Assembly: GCA_022801435.1 (NCBI GenBank)
Contig: JAAWSG010000003.1
Coordinates: 1-64,000, forward strand
Length of the DNA: 64,000 nucleotides
Source of the DNA: Lawsonibacter sp.
GTDB taxonomy: Bacteria; Bacillota; Clostridia; Oscillospirales; Oscillospiraceae
Direction: 5' to 3'
Part shown: one piece after another, positions 9,334-16,684 of the stretch
Numbering within the stretch: position 1 is the first letter of the stretch
Layout of the letters: each line of letters starts with the position of its first letter
Notes under the pieces: generated by a model
The model's database searches: none
Told to the model about the DNA's origin: nothing
What the model saw: the letters and a program-made list of their open reading frames with translations, nothing else
Made by a program: the position numbers and the translations under genes

Positions 9334-9597
9334 TTGCCCAATATCAAGTCTGCCAAGAAGCGCGTGCTGGTCTCTCAGGCCAAGGCCGCGCAGAACAAGG
9401 CCGCAAAGTCCGCGCTGAAGACCGACATCAAGAAGTTTGAGGCCGCGGTGGCGGAAGGCAACCGCAGCGAGGCCGATGTCGCTTACAAGGTGGCTGTCAA
9501 GGCGCTGGACAAGGCCGCCGCCAAGGGTCTGCTGCACCGCAACTGTGCCGCCAACCGGAAGAGCAGGATGACCATCAAGCTGAACAAGCTGGCCTGA
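9334..9597 (+). CDS. rpsT: 30S ribosomal protein S20
   Basis: Primary 16S rRNA-binding protein of the small subunit. It is very Lys/Ala-rich, helical, and has the family N-terminus PNIKSAKKR. I chose the TTG at 9334 (87 residues) because it yields the canonical N-terminus and lies 8 nt after a strong GGAGGAGG site. An in-frame GTG at 9325 overlaps that site. A UUG start is also known for E. coli rpsT, where it matters for autoregulation. Monocistronic, with its own promoter and terminator. Confidence 0.96.
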   Translation: MPNIKSAKKRVLVSQAKAAQNKAAKSALKTDIKKFEAAVAEGNRSEADVAYKVAVKALDKAAAKGLLHRNCAANRKSRMTIKLNKLA

Positions 9598-9623
9598 TTT
9601 GCCCCAAACCAAAAACGTGGAAA

Positions 9624-9651
9624 GCCGTCTGAACAAGCAGGCGGCTTTTTT
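9624..9651 (+). terminator. Rho-independent terminator after rpsT
   Basis: 8-bp stem GCCGTCTG / CAGGCGGC (one G-T pair), 6-nt loop, followed by six T. Confidence 0.9.
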
Positions 9652-9708
9652 CGTACTGTTTGGCGCGGGGAATGTGGTATCATGGGCGCACAGACTGGAG
9701 GGATTGCC

Positions 9709-10557
9709 ATGGTAAAAAAGCTGCGTTCCATTGCCGCCTTTGGGCTGGAGGTGGCGGACCTCTATACCGGCGCGGGGCTGTCCCGGTCAGCGGCGGCCCT
9801 GTCCTATTTCCTGGTGCTGACCCTCTTCCCCGTGCTGCTGTGCGTCAACTATTTCATCGGCCTGTTCCATCTGAATCTGGAGCAGCTGCTGGTCTCCCTG
9901 GACCAGCTCCTCCCCCAGGGGGTGCTGGGGATTATGGGGGACTATCTGCGCTATGTCGCCGGGAGCCAGTCCTCCGCCCTGCTGCTGGCCGGTCTGAGCA
10001 CCCTTCTGCTGTCCGCCTCGTCGGGGCTGCGCACCCTGTTTTTGGCCATGGACGAGCTGTATCAGAACGCCCGCCCCCACGTCCTCCGGCGGCTGGCCCT
10101 CAGCGTGGTCCTGTCCCTGCTCTTCCTGCTCACCGTCTATCTGTCGGTGGTGGTCATCTTCACCGGGGACTGGTTTTTCGGTCTGCTGCGGCAGCACCTC
10201 CCCCGCCGCATCGCCCAGCTCGTCCCCCTGGAGCTGCTCTCCCGGCTGTGGAGCTGGCTGCGCTATCTGCTGCTGTTTTGCTTTGTGCTGCTGCTGGTGC
10301 TCATCGTCTACCGGGCGGGGGCCCCCCGGTGGGTGTCCAACCGGGAGGTGCTCCTGTCCGGACTGCTGGCCGCGGGGGCCATCGCGGCGGCCTCGGTGCT
10401 CTTCTCCTGGTTCATCGGCATGTCCTCCCGATACGCGTTGGTGTACGGCTCCCTGGCCTCCCTGATGATTCTGCTGGTGTGGCTGTACTTCTGCGGCAAC
10501 CTGCTGCTGCTGGGGGTGGCGGTGAACCGGGTGTGGACCCGCCGCCGGAAAAAATAG
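9709..10557 (+). CDS. YihY/BrkB family inner-membrane protein
   Basis: Polytopic membrane protein of the YihY (formerly RNase BN-like) family, function unsettled. The N-terminal signature includes GLSRSAAALSYFLVLTLFP. About six hydrophobic segments follow, and the conserved polar-flanked ENARPH-like region appears here as YQNARPHVLRR. It ends in a short basic tail. I chose ATG 9709 (282 residues), with GGAGGG six nt upstream. An in-frame ATG at 9682 lacks a comparable site. Stands alone between the rpsT terminator and the convergent cdd. Confidence 0.85.
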   Translation: MVKKLRSIAAFGLEVADLYTGAGLSRSAAALSYFLVLTLFPVLLCVNYFIGLFHLNLEQLLVSLDQLLPQGVLGIMGDYLRYVAGSQSSALLLAGLSTLLLSASSGLRTLFLAMDELYQNARPHVLRRLALSVVLSLLFLLTVYLSVVVIFTGDWFFGLLRQHLPRRIAQLVPLELLSRLWSWLRYLLLFCFVLLLVLIVYRAGAPRWVSNREVLLSGLLAAGAIAAASVLFSWFIGMSSRYALVYGSLASLMILLVWLYFCGNLLLLGVAVNRVWTRRRKK

Positions 10558-10582
10558 CAGGCGCTCCGCCGGGGAGCGCCTG
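10558..10582 (-). terminator. Terminator between yihY-like gene and cdd
   Basis: 10-bp stem CAGGCGCTCC / GGAGCGCCTG. On the minus strand it is followed by a T-rich stretch, so it mainly serves cdd. No T-run on the plus side. Confidence 0.75.
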
Positions 10583-10588
10583 CCCGGG

Positions 10589-10987
10589 TCACTGCTCCAG
10601 GGAGTGGGGGCCAAAGCCGAAGGGGAGCAGCTGGGCCAGGGGGACCTCTTTCCAGGACCCGTCCCCCCGGGCGGCCAGGACCCGCAGGCCGGGGGCGAAC
10701 TCGTAGAGCATCTGCCGGCAGGCTCCGCAGGGCCAGCAGTAGTCCTCTCCCCTGCCGGCGATGGCGATGGCGGTCCAGTTCTCCCGGCAGCCCTCGCTCA
10801 CCGCCTTGAGCAGGGCGGTGCGCTCGGCGCAGATGGTGGAGCCGTAGGCGGCGTTTTCCACGTTGCAGCCGGTGAACACCCGCCCGTCCCCGCACAGCAG
10901 GGCGGCCCCCACCGGAAAGCGGGAGTAGGGCACATAGGAGAAGCGGTGCATATCAAAGGCCAGTTTTACCAGTTCTTGATCGGTCAC
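10589..10987 (-). CDS. cdd: Cytidine deaminase
   Basis: Deaminates cytidine and deoxycytidine to uridine and deoxyuridine in pyrimidine salvage. The zinc site is complete: CAE at residues 53-55 (Cys53 ligand, Glu55 proton shuttle) and PCGAC at 86-90 (Cys87 and Cys90 ligands). It is 132 residues, the length of the homotetrameric class. Starts with GTG at 10987 behind GGAGGCGA. Diverges from the HAD hydrolase gene, with which it shares a symmetric promoter. Confidence 0.95.
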   Translation of the reverse strand: MTDQELVKLAFDMHRFSYVPYSRFPVGAALLCGDGRVFTGCNVENAAYGSTICAERTALLKAVSEGCRENWTAIAIAGRGEDYCWPCGACRQMLYEFAPGLRVLAARGDGSWKEVPLAQLLPFGFGPHSLEQ

Positions 10988-11040
10988 AGCCGGTCGCCTC
11001 CTTATCGTTGGGGGGGGCGGTGCTCCCCTCCATATGTACC

Positions 11041-11092
11041 ATCATACCCGCTTTTGAAAAAACTTGCAATCCCCAGTTTTCTGCGGTATGAT
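11041..11092. promoter_or_regulatory. Symmetric bidirectional promoter sharing one -35 (cdd / HAD gene)
   Basis: The palindromic hexamer TTGCAA (11064-11069) serves as -35 on both strands. Rightward: 17-bp spacer, then TATGAT (11087-11092). Leftward: 17-bp spacer, then TATGAT (complement of 11041-11046). Both -10 hexamers are identical, so two RNA polymerases would compete for one -35. Confidence 0.7.
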
Positions 11093-11150
11093 AGAGAGCC
11101 GGAGGGCCGGAGCGCACAAGAATACGGGCCCCGGTCGAAGGGAGACAGAG

Positions 11151-11801
11151 ATGAAATACGGGATTTTTGACATGGACGGGACCCTGGTGGACTCCATGGG
11201 GGTTTGGAACCGGGCGTCGGAGGAGTATTTGATCTCCTGCGGGGTAGAAAAACCCGACCGGGAGATTTTGGACCGGGCGGTCCCCATGACCATGCCGGAG
11301 ACCGCCGGGTATCTGATCCGGCAGTTTGGCCTGGACAGCACCCCGGAGCGGGTCATGGAGGAGATCAACGGGGTGATGGAGCGGCACTACCGCACCGACA
11401 TCCCCCTGAAGCCGGGAGCGGAGGCGTTTTTAAAAACCCTCCAGCAGCGCGGCGTGCGGATGGCGGTGGCCTCCTCCACCTCCCCCCATCTGCTGGACAT
11501 CTGCCTGCGGCGGCTGGGGGTGCGGGAGCGGTTCGACTTCCTCCTCTCCTGTGAGGAGGTGGGGGCGGGGAAGGATTTTCCCGACGTCTATCTGGAGGCC
11601 GCCCGCCGCCTGGGAGGGACTCCGGAGGAGACGGTGGTCTTTGAGGACGCCATCTTCGCCGCCCGCACAGCCAAGAGGGCGGGCTTCCGGGTGGCGGCCA
11701 TCCGGGACGAGGCGTCGCTGGGCAGTCAGGAGCAGCTGGCGGCGGCGGCGGACTGGTATCTGCCCTCCTGGGAGGGGGCGGCAGACCTCTTTTTTCCTTA
11801 A
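11151..11801 (+). CDS. HAD-superfamily phosphatase (beta-phosphoglucomutase/phosphatase-like)
   Basis: 216-residue haloacid-dehalogenase-fold hydrolase with a helical C1 cap. Motif I is DMDGT at residues 7-11, with nucleophile Asp7 and acid/base Asp9. Motif II Ser/Thr is in VASSTS, the motif III Lys in GAGKDFPD, and motif IV in VVFEDA. The substrate cannot be read off. The divergent promoter shared with cytidine deaminase suggests a nucleotide or sugar-phosphate salvage role. ATG 11151 follows GGGAGACAG. The upstream frame extension to 11064 would begin in the promoter and is rejected. Confidence 0.85.
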   Translation: MKYGIFDMDGTLVDSMGVWNRASEEYLISCGVEKPDREILDRAVPMTMPETAGYLIRQFGLDSTPERVMEEINGVMERHYRTDIPLKPGAEAFLKTLQQRGVRMAVASSTSPHLLDICLRRLGVRERFDFLLSCEEVGAGKDFPDVYLEAARRLGGTPEETVVFEDAIFAARTAKRAGFRVAAIRDEASLGSQEQLAAAADWYLPSWEGAADLFFP

Positions 11802-11850
11802 ATCTGACGCCTCCGGGGGGAACCCGGGGGCGTTCCTGCTGTCTCCGGCC

Positions 11851-11877
11851 TTATTCTTTGGCGCAAACTGCCGATAG
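11851..11877 (+). promoter_or_regulatory. Candidate sigma-28 (SigD) promoter of the flagellin-like gene
   Basis: GCCGATAG at 11870-11877 matches 7 of 8 bases of the SigD/FliA -10 (GCCGATAA or T). The -35 is poor (TTAT at 11851-11854, consensus TAAA) but lies at the right 15-bp distance. A GTAACAGGAATG stretch 6 nt downstream resembles a CsrA site (ACARGGA core). Confidence 0.5.
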
Positions 11878-11912
11878 CTATGGTAACAGGAATGATAAAG
11901 GAGGCGCTGAAG

Positions 11913-14900
11913 ATGGGAGAGCTGTCCATTCAGGGGTTTACGCCCGTACAGTACCAGGGGACGGTCAGAACGCAGCGCTCTGCCCCGGCGGAGCAGAGCC
12001 AGGGGGTGAGCCGGGCGGGCTTTACTGTCTCAGAGACCCTGCGGGAGCTGATGTCCCGGGTGAGCCGCACCGAGGGACAGACCCGGGAGAGCCGGCGGAC
12101 CCTCCAGCTTGGGGAGGGCGTGCTGGCCGAGGTGCAGGACCGCCTGGGCCGCATGACCGAGCTGGCCCGGCAGGCCGCCGGCGGAGGGGAGGCGGACCGC
12201 GCCGCCCTCCAGCGGGAGATGGAGCGGCTGTGGCGTGAGATTGACCGGATGGTGGGCAGCGCGGAGGTCAAGGGGACCGCTCTCTTTCTGGACGGGGACC
12301 TGGGCGGAGAGGACGGCCTGGAGGCCCTGCTGTACGCCGTGATGGACGGGATCTCCGGCGGGGAGGACGGGCTCCAGGACCTGCCGGACTGGTTCATTCA
12401 GGGGATCGCCGCGGACATGACCCCGGAGGAGCTGCTGGAGGGGCTGGGGCTGGACCAGAGCGCCACCGGGGCGGAGCTGCTGGCCGCCCTGGCCAATGCG
12501 GACCTGGAGCACAATCCCGCCGCGGGACGGCTGGCCGTGCTGTATCTGGGGGCGGTCATCGCCGGAGGCGGCTCCCCCGAGGGGGTGAGCGCGGAGCAGG
12601 CGCTGGAGGGTCTGCGGCTGCTGCTGGAGAAGGTGGCCCAGGGCACGCCCCCCGATGAGGCGGTGGAGGAGCTGACCGGCGGGACCTTCACCGGCTTCGC
12701 CGACCTGCAAAGCCAGCTGATGTCGGGGACGGCCCCGGGACTCCAGGACTTTTTGACCGGACTCCTGCTCACCGGAGACTCCGCTGCCGCCCTGCCCCAG
12801 CCCTCCCTTCTGGGCCTGCTGGCAGGGCTGGAGGGGATGAACCTGGAGCTGATGATGGGTCTGCTCACCGCCTCCCGGAGCGGAGAGGGGGTCCCCCCAA
12901 CACAGGCGGCTCCGGACAGCGCGGCCCAGGGAGAGACCCAGGCGCTCCGGACCGCCCCGCAAGACCCGGCCAATGCCCCCCTCCAGGTGAAGCAGCTGGG
13001 GGAGGTCCAGCTGATGGGCCGGGACCTGTCCGGGGTCAGCCTGGACGAGGCCACCGGCGCGCTTACCCTGGGTGGGAGGGCGGAGGTGACCGTCCAGGGG
13101 AACGGGACCCAGCTCCCGGCCATTTTCATCACGGGCTCGGGGACGGTGATCTTGAAGGATATCTCCGCCCTCTCGGTGACGGTCAGCGCCCCCCAGGCCC
13201 AACTCCTCACCGCCGAGGAGAGCGTTTTCACGGCCCTTCACCTGGAGCAGGGGGTACAGCTGACCCTGGGCGGGAGCGGCGTGCTGCGGCTGGGGGCGCT
13301 CCACGGGGACAGCACCAACCTCCTGCGGCAGGCCGGCGGGGCGGTGGTGCTGGAGGGGAAGGAGGGGGAGGAGACCCCATCCCTCCGCGTCCCGGTGGTG
13401 CTGGAGAACATCGCCTCCCTGTCGGCCCGGGCAGTTTCGGTAAACAGCCTCCAGGGGACGGAGGTAAAACCCTTTGACCTGGTGTGGAAAGCGCTGCTCC
13501 CCGGCTGGAGCGGGCTGACCTCCCTTTCGGTGGACGGCCACACGGGGAAGCTGGCCCTGGCCGCCGGCATCCCCGCCAGTCTGTGGCTGGAGAAGGGGGA
13601 CCCCTCCCACGGCTACCCCATCCACACCCTGACCCTGCGGGGGCGGGACGAGGTGGGGAAGCTCCGCACCCGGTACGCCTATCTGCGGTGGAGCCGGAAG
13701 ACCGGGGGCTTTGAGGAGGTTCCCATGTACCCCAATCCCTTCGTGGTCACGGGGGGCGAGCCGGGGCTGGACTGGGAGTACGAGGAGGAGCCCCACATCC
13801 TGCACATCCTCTCCCCCGCGGTGACCGCCCTCTCCGGCGGCATGGGGGAGGACGGGGAGAAGCGGCCCTTCAGCGGACGGATCGCCCTGGCGGACGGCAT
13901 CGGCGCGGTGGAGCTGGCCCTGAACGGGGTGTCCTGCCGGGTGAACACCGGGCGGGCCTTCTGTCTGGGCCGGGGGAACGACGTGACCCTCATGCTCCGC
14001 CGGGGGAGCAGCAACCACTTTGAGAGCGGCGAGGGCTGTGCGGGCATCTCCCTGGGGGATGGGACCAGCCTGAGCATCGACTGCGCCCGTCCCGGCGGGG
14101 AGCGGACCCCGGCGGGGAGCCTGACTGCGGTGGGAAGGGCCGGGGGCGCGGGCATTGGACGGGACAGCGGTCCGGGCCGGGACCGGAGCGGAAAAATTGT
14201 CATTCGGGGCGGTATCGTTACCGGTTCCGGGTCGGGCGGCGGGGCCGGCATCGGCGCGGGCAGGTCCTGTCCCGTGGGCCCGGTCACCATCACAGGCGGG
14301 GTGGTCTCCGCCAACGGAGGGAGCGGCGGCGGGGCCGGCATCGGCGGGGCCCTGGGCGCTCCGGCGGGGGATATCAGCATCCAGGGCGGCTCGGTAAGCG
14401 CCACGGCGGCCTTCCACGCGGCGGCCATCGGGGCGGGCATCCATGGGGACTGCGGAGATATCCAAATCGGCGGAACCGCCCGGATTGTGCGGGCCTCCGG
14501 GGGCAACCCGGGGGCGGATATCGGGGCCTGTCTCTTCGGCGGCTGCGGGGAGGTACGTATCTCGGGGGCGGCGGACCTGGGGAGCGCCCGCCTGTCCCCC
14601 AAGACGGGGGTGCGCCTGCCCATGGGCGGGGACGCGGTGACTCTGCCCCAGTTCCGCCTGTCCGCCCAGGCCATGCAGCTGGACCGGATGTCGGTGGACA
14701 GCCGGGAGAGCGCCCGGGAGGCGGAGCGCACCCTGGACGCGGACCGGCGGTGGGTGGCCCGGATTCAGGCGGCCTACAGCGCCCTGTACGAGCGTCTGGA
14801 GCGGAGCCGGAGCGGGCTGTACAGCGTCCAGCGGTATCTGAACCAGACGGGCGGCCCGGTGCGGGACAGCGGCGACGCCCTCAGCCTTCTGCGGGGGGTG

Positions 14901-14987
14901 AGCCAGTCCATCCCGCAGAACTCCGCCCAGGCGATGCGCACCCACAGCAGGCGCAGCAGGGAGGATGTCCGCCACCTCTTCCAGTAA
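11913..14987 (+). CDS. Giant flagellin-like protein with beta-repeat insert
   Basis: 1024 residues. The N-terminal ~130 residues read like a flagellin D0/D1 helix pair (SRRTLQLGEGVLAEVQDRLGR, then a DRAALQREMERLWREIDRM block and LFLDG). The C-terminal ~105 residues again look like flagellin: long helices with IQAAYSALYERLE and a Gln/Arg-rich end. Between them are a helical, acidic region (to about 330), a beta-rich region, and at about residues 743-892 four repeats of a GGAGIG / ITGG pattern typical of beta-helix surface repeats. No signal peptide, as expected for flagellin export. ATG 11913 has AAAGGAGG eight nt upstream. No flagellar genes are nearby. Could be a flagellar filament component or a flagellin-derived surface protein. 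Confidence 0.7.
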   Translation: MGELSIQGFTPVQYQGTVRTQRSAPAEQSQGVSRAGFTVSETLRELMSRVSRTEGQTRESRRTLQLGEGVLAEVQDRLGRMTELARQAAGGGEADRAALQREMERLWREIDRMVGSAEVKGTALFLDGDLGGEDGLEALLYAVMDGISGGEDGLQDLPDWFIQGIAADMTPEELLEGLGLDQSATGAELLAALANADLEHNPAAGRLAVLYLGAVIAGGGSPEGVSAEQALEGLRLLLEKVAQGTPPDEAVEELTGGTFTGFADLQSQLMSGTAPGLQDFLTGLLLTGDSAAALPQPSLLGLLAGLEGMNLELMMGLLTASRSGEGVPPTQAAPDSAAQGETQALRTAPQDPANAPLQVKQLGEVQLMGRDLSGVSLDEATGALTLGGRAEVTVQGNGTQLPAIFITGSGTVILKDISALSVTVSAPQAQLLTAEESVFTALHLEQGVQLTLGGSGVLRLGALHGDSTNLLRQAGGAVVLEGKEGEETPSLRVPVVLENIASLSARAVSVNSLQGTEVKPFDLVWKALLPGWSGLTSLSVDGHTGKLALAAGIPASLWLEKGDPSHGYPIHTLTLRGRDEVGKLRTRYAYLRWSRKTGGFEEVPMYPNPFVVTGGEPGLDWEYEEEPHILHILSPAVTALSGGMGEDGEKRPFSGRIALADGIGAVELALNGVSCRVNTGRAFCLGRGNDVTLMLRRGSSNHFESGEGCAGISLGDGTSLSIDCARPGGERTPAGSLTAVGRAGGAGIGRDSGPGRDRSGKIVIRGGIVTGSGSGGGAGIGAGRSCPVGPVTITGGVVSANGGSGGGAGIGGALGAPAGDISIQGGSVSATAAFHAAAIGAGIHGDCGDIQIGGTARIVRASGGNPGADIGACLFGGCGEVRISGAADLGSARLSPKTGVRLPMGGDAVTLPQFRLSAQAMQLDRMSVDSRESAREAERTLDADRRWVARIQAAYSALYERLERSRSGLYSVQRYLNQTGGPVRDSGDALSLLRGVSQSIPQNSAQAMRTHSRRSREDVRHLFQ
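14140..14590 (+). repeat. Four imperfect GGAGIG/ITGG protein repeats
   Basis: Within the flagellin-like gene, about four units of 35-40 codons each carry a Gly-Ala-Gly-Ile-Gly turn followed by a short beta strand (VTITGG, ISIQGG, IQIGG, VRISG). The pattern fits stacked beta-helix coils. DNA identity between units is modest, so the repeat is old. Confidence 0.7.
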
Positions 14988-14992
14988 AACCG

Positions 14993-15025
14993 AAAACCGG
15001 CGTCCCCTGTGGGGACGCCGGTTTT
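14993..15025. terminator. Bidirectional terminator between flagellin-like gene and sigma-54 activator
   Basis: Perfect 15-bp stem AAAACCGGCGTCCCC / complement, loop TGT, with T-runs on both strands. It serves the two convergent genes. Confidence 0.9.
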
Positions 15026-15121
15026 GTATTACGGGCCGTCAGCGCGCATAGAGGGACGCGGCCTGCCGTGTCCGCCTGACAGCAGAACCGTTTGTCGTGT
15101 CCCTGCACTCTGGCGGAGGAT

Positions 15122-16561
15122 TCAAGGGGTCTCCTCATCCAGTCCATACTGCTTAATTTTCCGCTGGAGGGTCTGGCGGGGGATTTTGAGCAGCCCGGCG
15201 GCCGCGGTGAGCTTGCCCCGGGCCTCCTCCAGGGCCTGGGCGATCAGCGAGCGCTCATAGGAGTGTACCGCGTCCCGGAGGGAGCCGCCCTCCAGTCCCG
15301 CTCCTGGGGGAGGCGCGCTTCCCGGGGCGGGCCGGGCGGAGACTCCGAAGGACATCTCCCGCAAACGCTCCTCCACGTCCCGCAGCTCCAGGGTGATCCG
15401 GCCGCTCTCCACCCGGCTCATTCCGTAGACGATGACCTGCTCCAGCTGCCGCACGTTCCCCGGCCAGTCGTACTGCTCCAGACGCTGGACCAGCTCCTCG
15501 GACACCCGCTGGACCTGCTTGTGGAAGGTCTGGTTGTGCTTGGCCACATAGCAGCTGACAAAGCTGGCAATGTCCCGCCTCCGCTCCCGCAGGGGAGGGA
15601 TGTGGATGGACATCATGCTCAGGCGGTAGTAGATGTCCTGGCGCAGCTGATGGCTTTGGATGGCCTGGAGGGGCTCCACATTGGTGGCCGCGATGATCTT
15701 TACGTTGACCGTCTTGACCTTCCGGGCCCCCAGACTGCGGAAGCTGCCGTCCTGGAGCACCCGGAGCAGCTTGGACTGCAGGTGCAGGGGCATGGAGTTG
15801 ATCTCGTCCAGAAACAGCGTCCCTCCGTCCGCCAGCTCAAACAGCCCCTTGGTCTCCACCGCACCGGTGAAGGCCCCCTTGGACGTGCCGAAGAGGATGC
15901 TCTCCAGCAAGGTGTCCGGGATGGCGGCGCAGTTTTGGGTGATAAAGGGGCCGTGCCTCCGGTCGCTGGCGTTGTGGATGGCCTGGGCGAAGAGCTCCTT
16001 GCCCGTGCCCGTCTCCCCGTAGATCATCACGGGCAGGCCGCAGGAGGCCACCACCGGGATATAGTTCTTGGCCTGCTGCATCCGCTCGTCCACGGCGATG
16101 ATGTCCTCCATGGTACAGCCCGCCAAATCCTCGCTGGACAGCTTCTGGGCCCGGTGGATGGGCAGGCTGCCTGGGTCCAGGGAGTCGGGCTCGGACAGCG
16201 GCACGGTCAGGCCATCGTAGTTCTGTACCGACAGGTCCACCGCCCCCACCACCCGTCCCCCGCTCTTGATGGGGATGGACAGGGAGTCGATGCGGATGGC
16301 CTCCTGCCCCCGGGTCTCCAGCAGCTGGTCCTCCACATACAGGGGGACCCCCAGCTCCATGGCCCGGTAGGTGCTGCTGCTGAGGGGGTCCAGATTTTCA
16401 TAAATGTCAAAAAATTTCTGACCCAGAAGCTGCTGGCTGTCCTCCCGGTTGGAGAGCTTGCCGTTGAGCTTGGCGGTGAACAGAATTTCTCCCTCCAGGT
16501 TGATGACCGTGATGCCGTCAATATAGCCCTTGCCGTTGAACAGGTCCTGAAGTATCCGCAT
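15122..16561 (-). CDS. Sigma-54-dependent transcriptional activator (PAS-like/AAA+/Fis HTH)
   Basis: Enhancer-binding protein of 479 residues. It has an N-terminal PAS-like sensor (about 1-150) and an AAA+ domain with Walker A GETGTGKE near residue 181. The sigma-54 contact loop GAFTGA lies near 226-231. A C-terminal Fis-type helix-turn-helix (AAGLLKIPRQTLQRKI) is near 457-477. I chose ATG 16561 with AGGAGG about 9 nt upstream; an in-frame ATG at 16678 lies upstream of the predicted transcript start. Its likely targets are the adjacent symporter and dehydrogenase genes, which have a -24/-12 promoter. The PAS ligand is unknown, but neighbours suggest an amino or keto acid. Confidence 0.92.
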   Translation of the reverse strand: MRILQDLFNGKGYIDGITVINLEGEILFTAKLNGKLSNREDSQQLLGQKFFDIYENLDPLSSSTYRAMELGVPLYVEDQLLETRGQEAIRIDSLSIPIKSGGRVVGAVDLSVQNYDGLTVPLSEPDSLDPGSLPIHRAQKLSSEDLAGCTMEDIIAVDERMQQAKNYIPVVASCGLPVMIYGETGTGKELFAQAIHNASDRRHGPFITQNCAAIPDTLLESILFGTSKGAFTGAVETKGLFELADGGTLFLDEINSMPLHLQSKLLRVLQDGSFRSLGARKVKTVNVKIIAATNVEPLQAIQSHQLRQDIYYRLSMMSIHIPPLRERRRDIASFVSCYVAKHNQTFHKQVQRVSEELVQRLEQYDWPGNVRQLEQVIVYGMSRVESGRITLELRDVEERLREMSFGVSARPAPGSAPPPGAGLEGGSLRDAVHSYERSLIAQALEEARGKLTAAAGLLKIPRQTLQRKIKQYGLDEETP

Positions 16562-16649
16562 GGCGGCGCGTCCTCCTCCCTCAAAAGCGGCGGAAAATTT
16601 AAGCTGCTCCCCCGCCCGGGGGACGGAGGAGCAATGTGAGGTTTTGTTG

Positions 16650-16678
16650 ATTGTAGCAGAATTTTTGGGAAAAGGCAA
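16650..16678 (-). promoter_or_regulatory. Sigma-A promoter of the sigma-54 activator gene
   Basis: Minus strand TTGCCT (16673-16678), 17-bp spacer, TACAAT (16650-16655). The activator is therefore made independently of the sigma-54 operon it probably controls. Confidence 0.7.
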
Positions 16679-16684
16679 CCCGGA

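Noticed and set aside
12030..14975. 981-residue open frame on the minus strand opposite the flagellin-like gene
   Set aside because: GC-rich shadow frame: Pro/Gly/Arg/His-rich with no domain, no ribosome binding site, and the plus frame has clear protein features.
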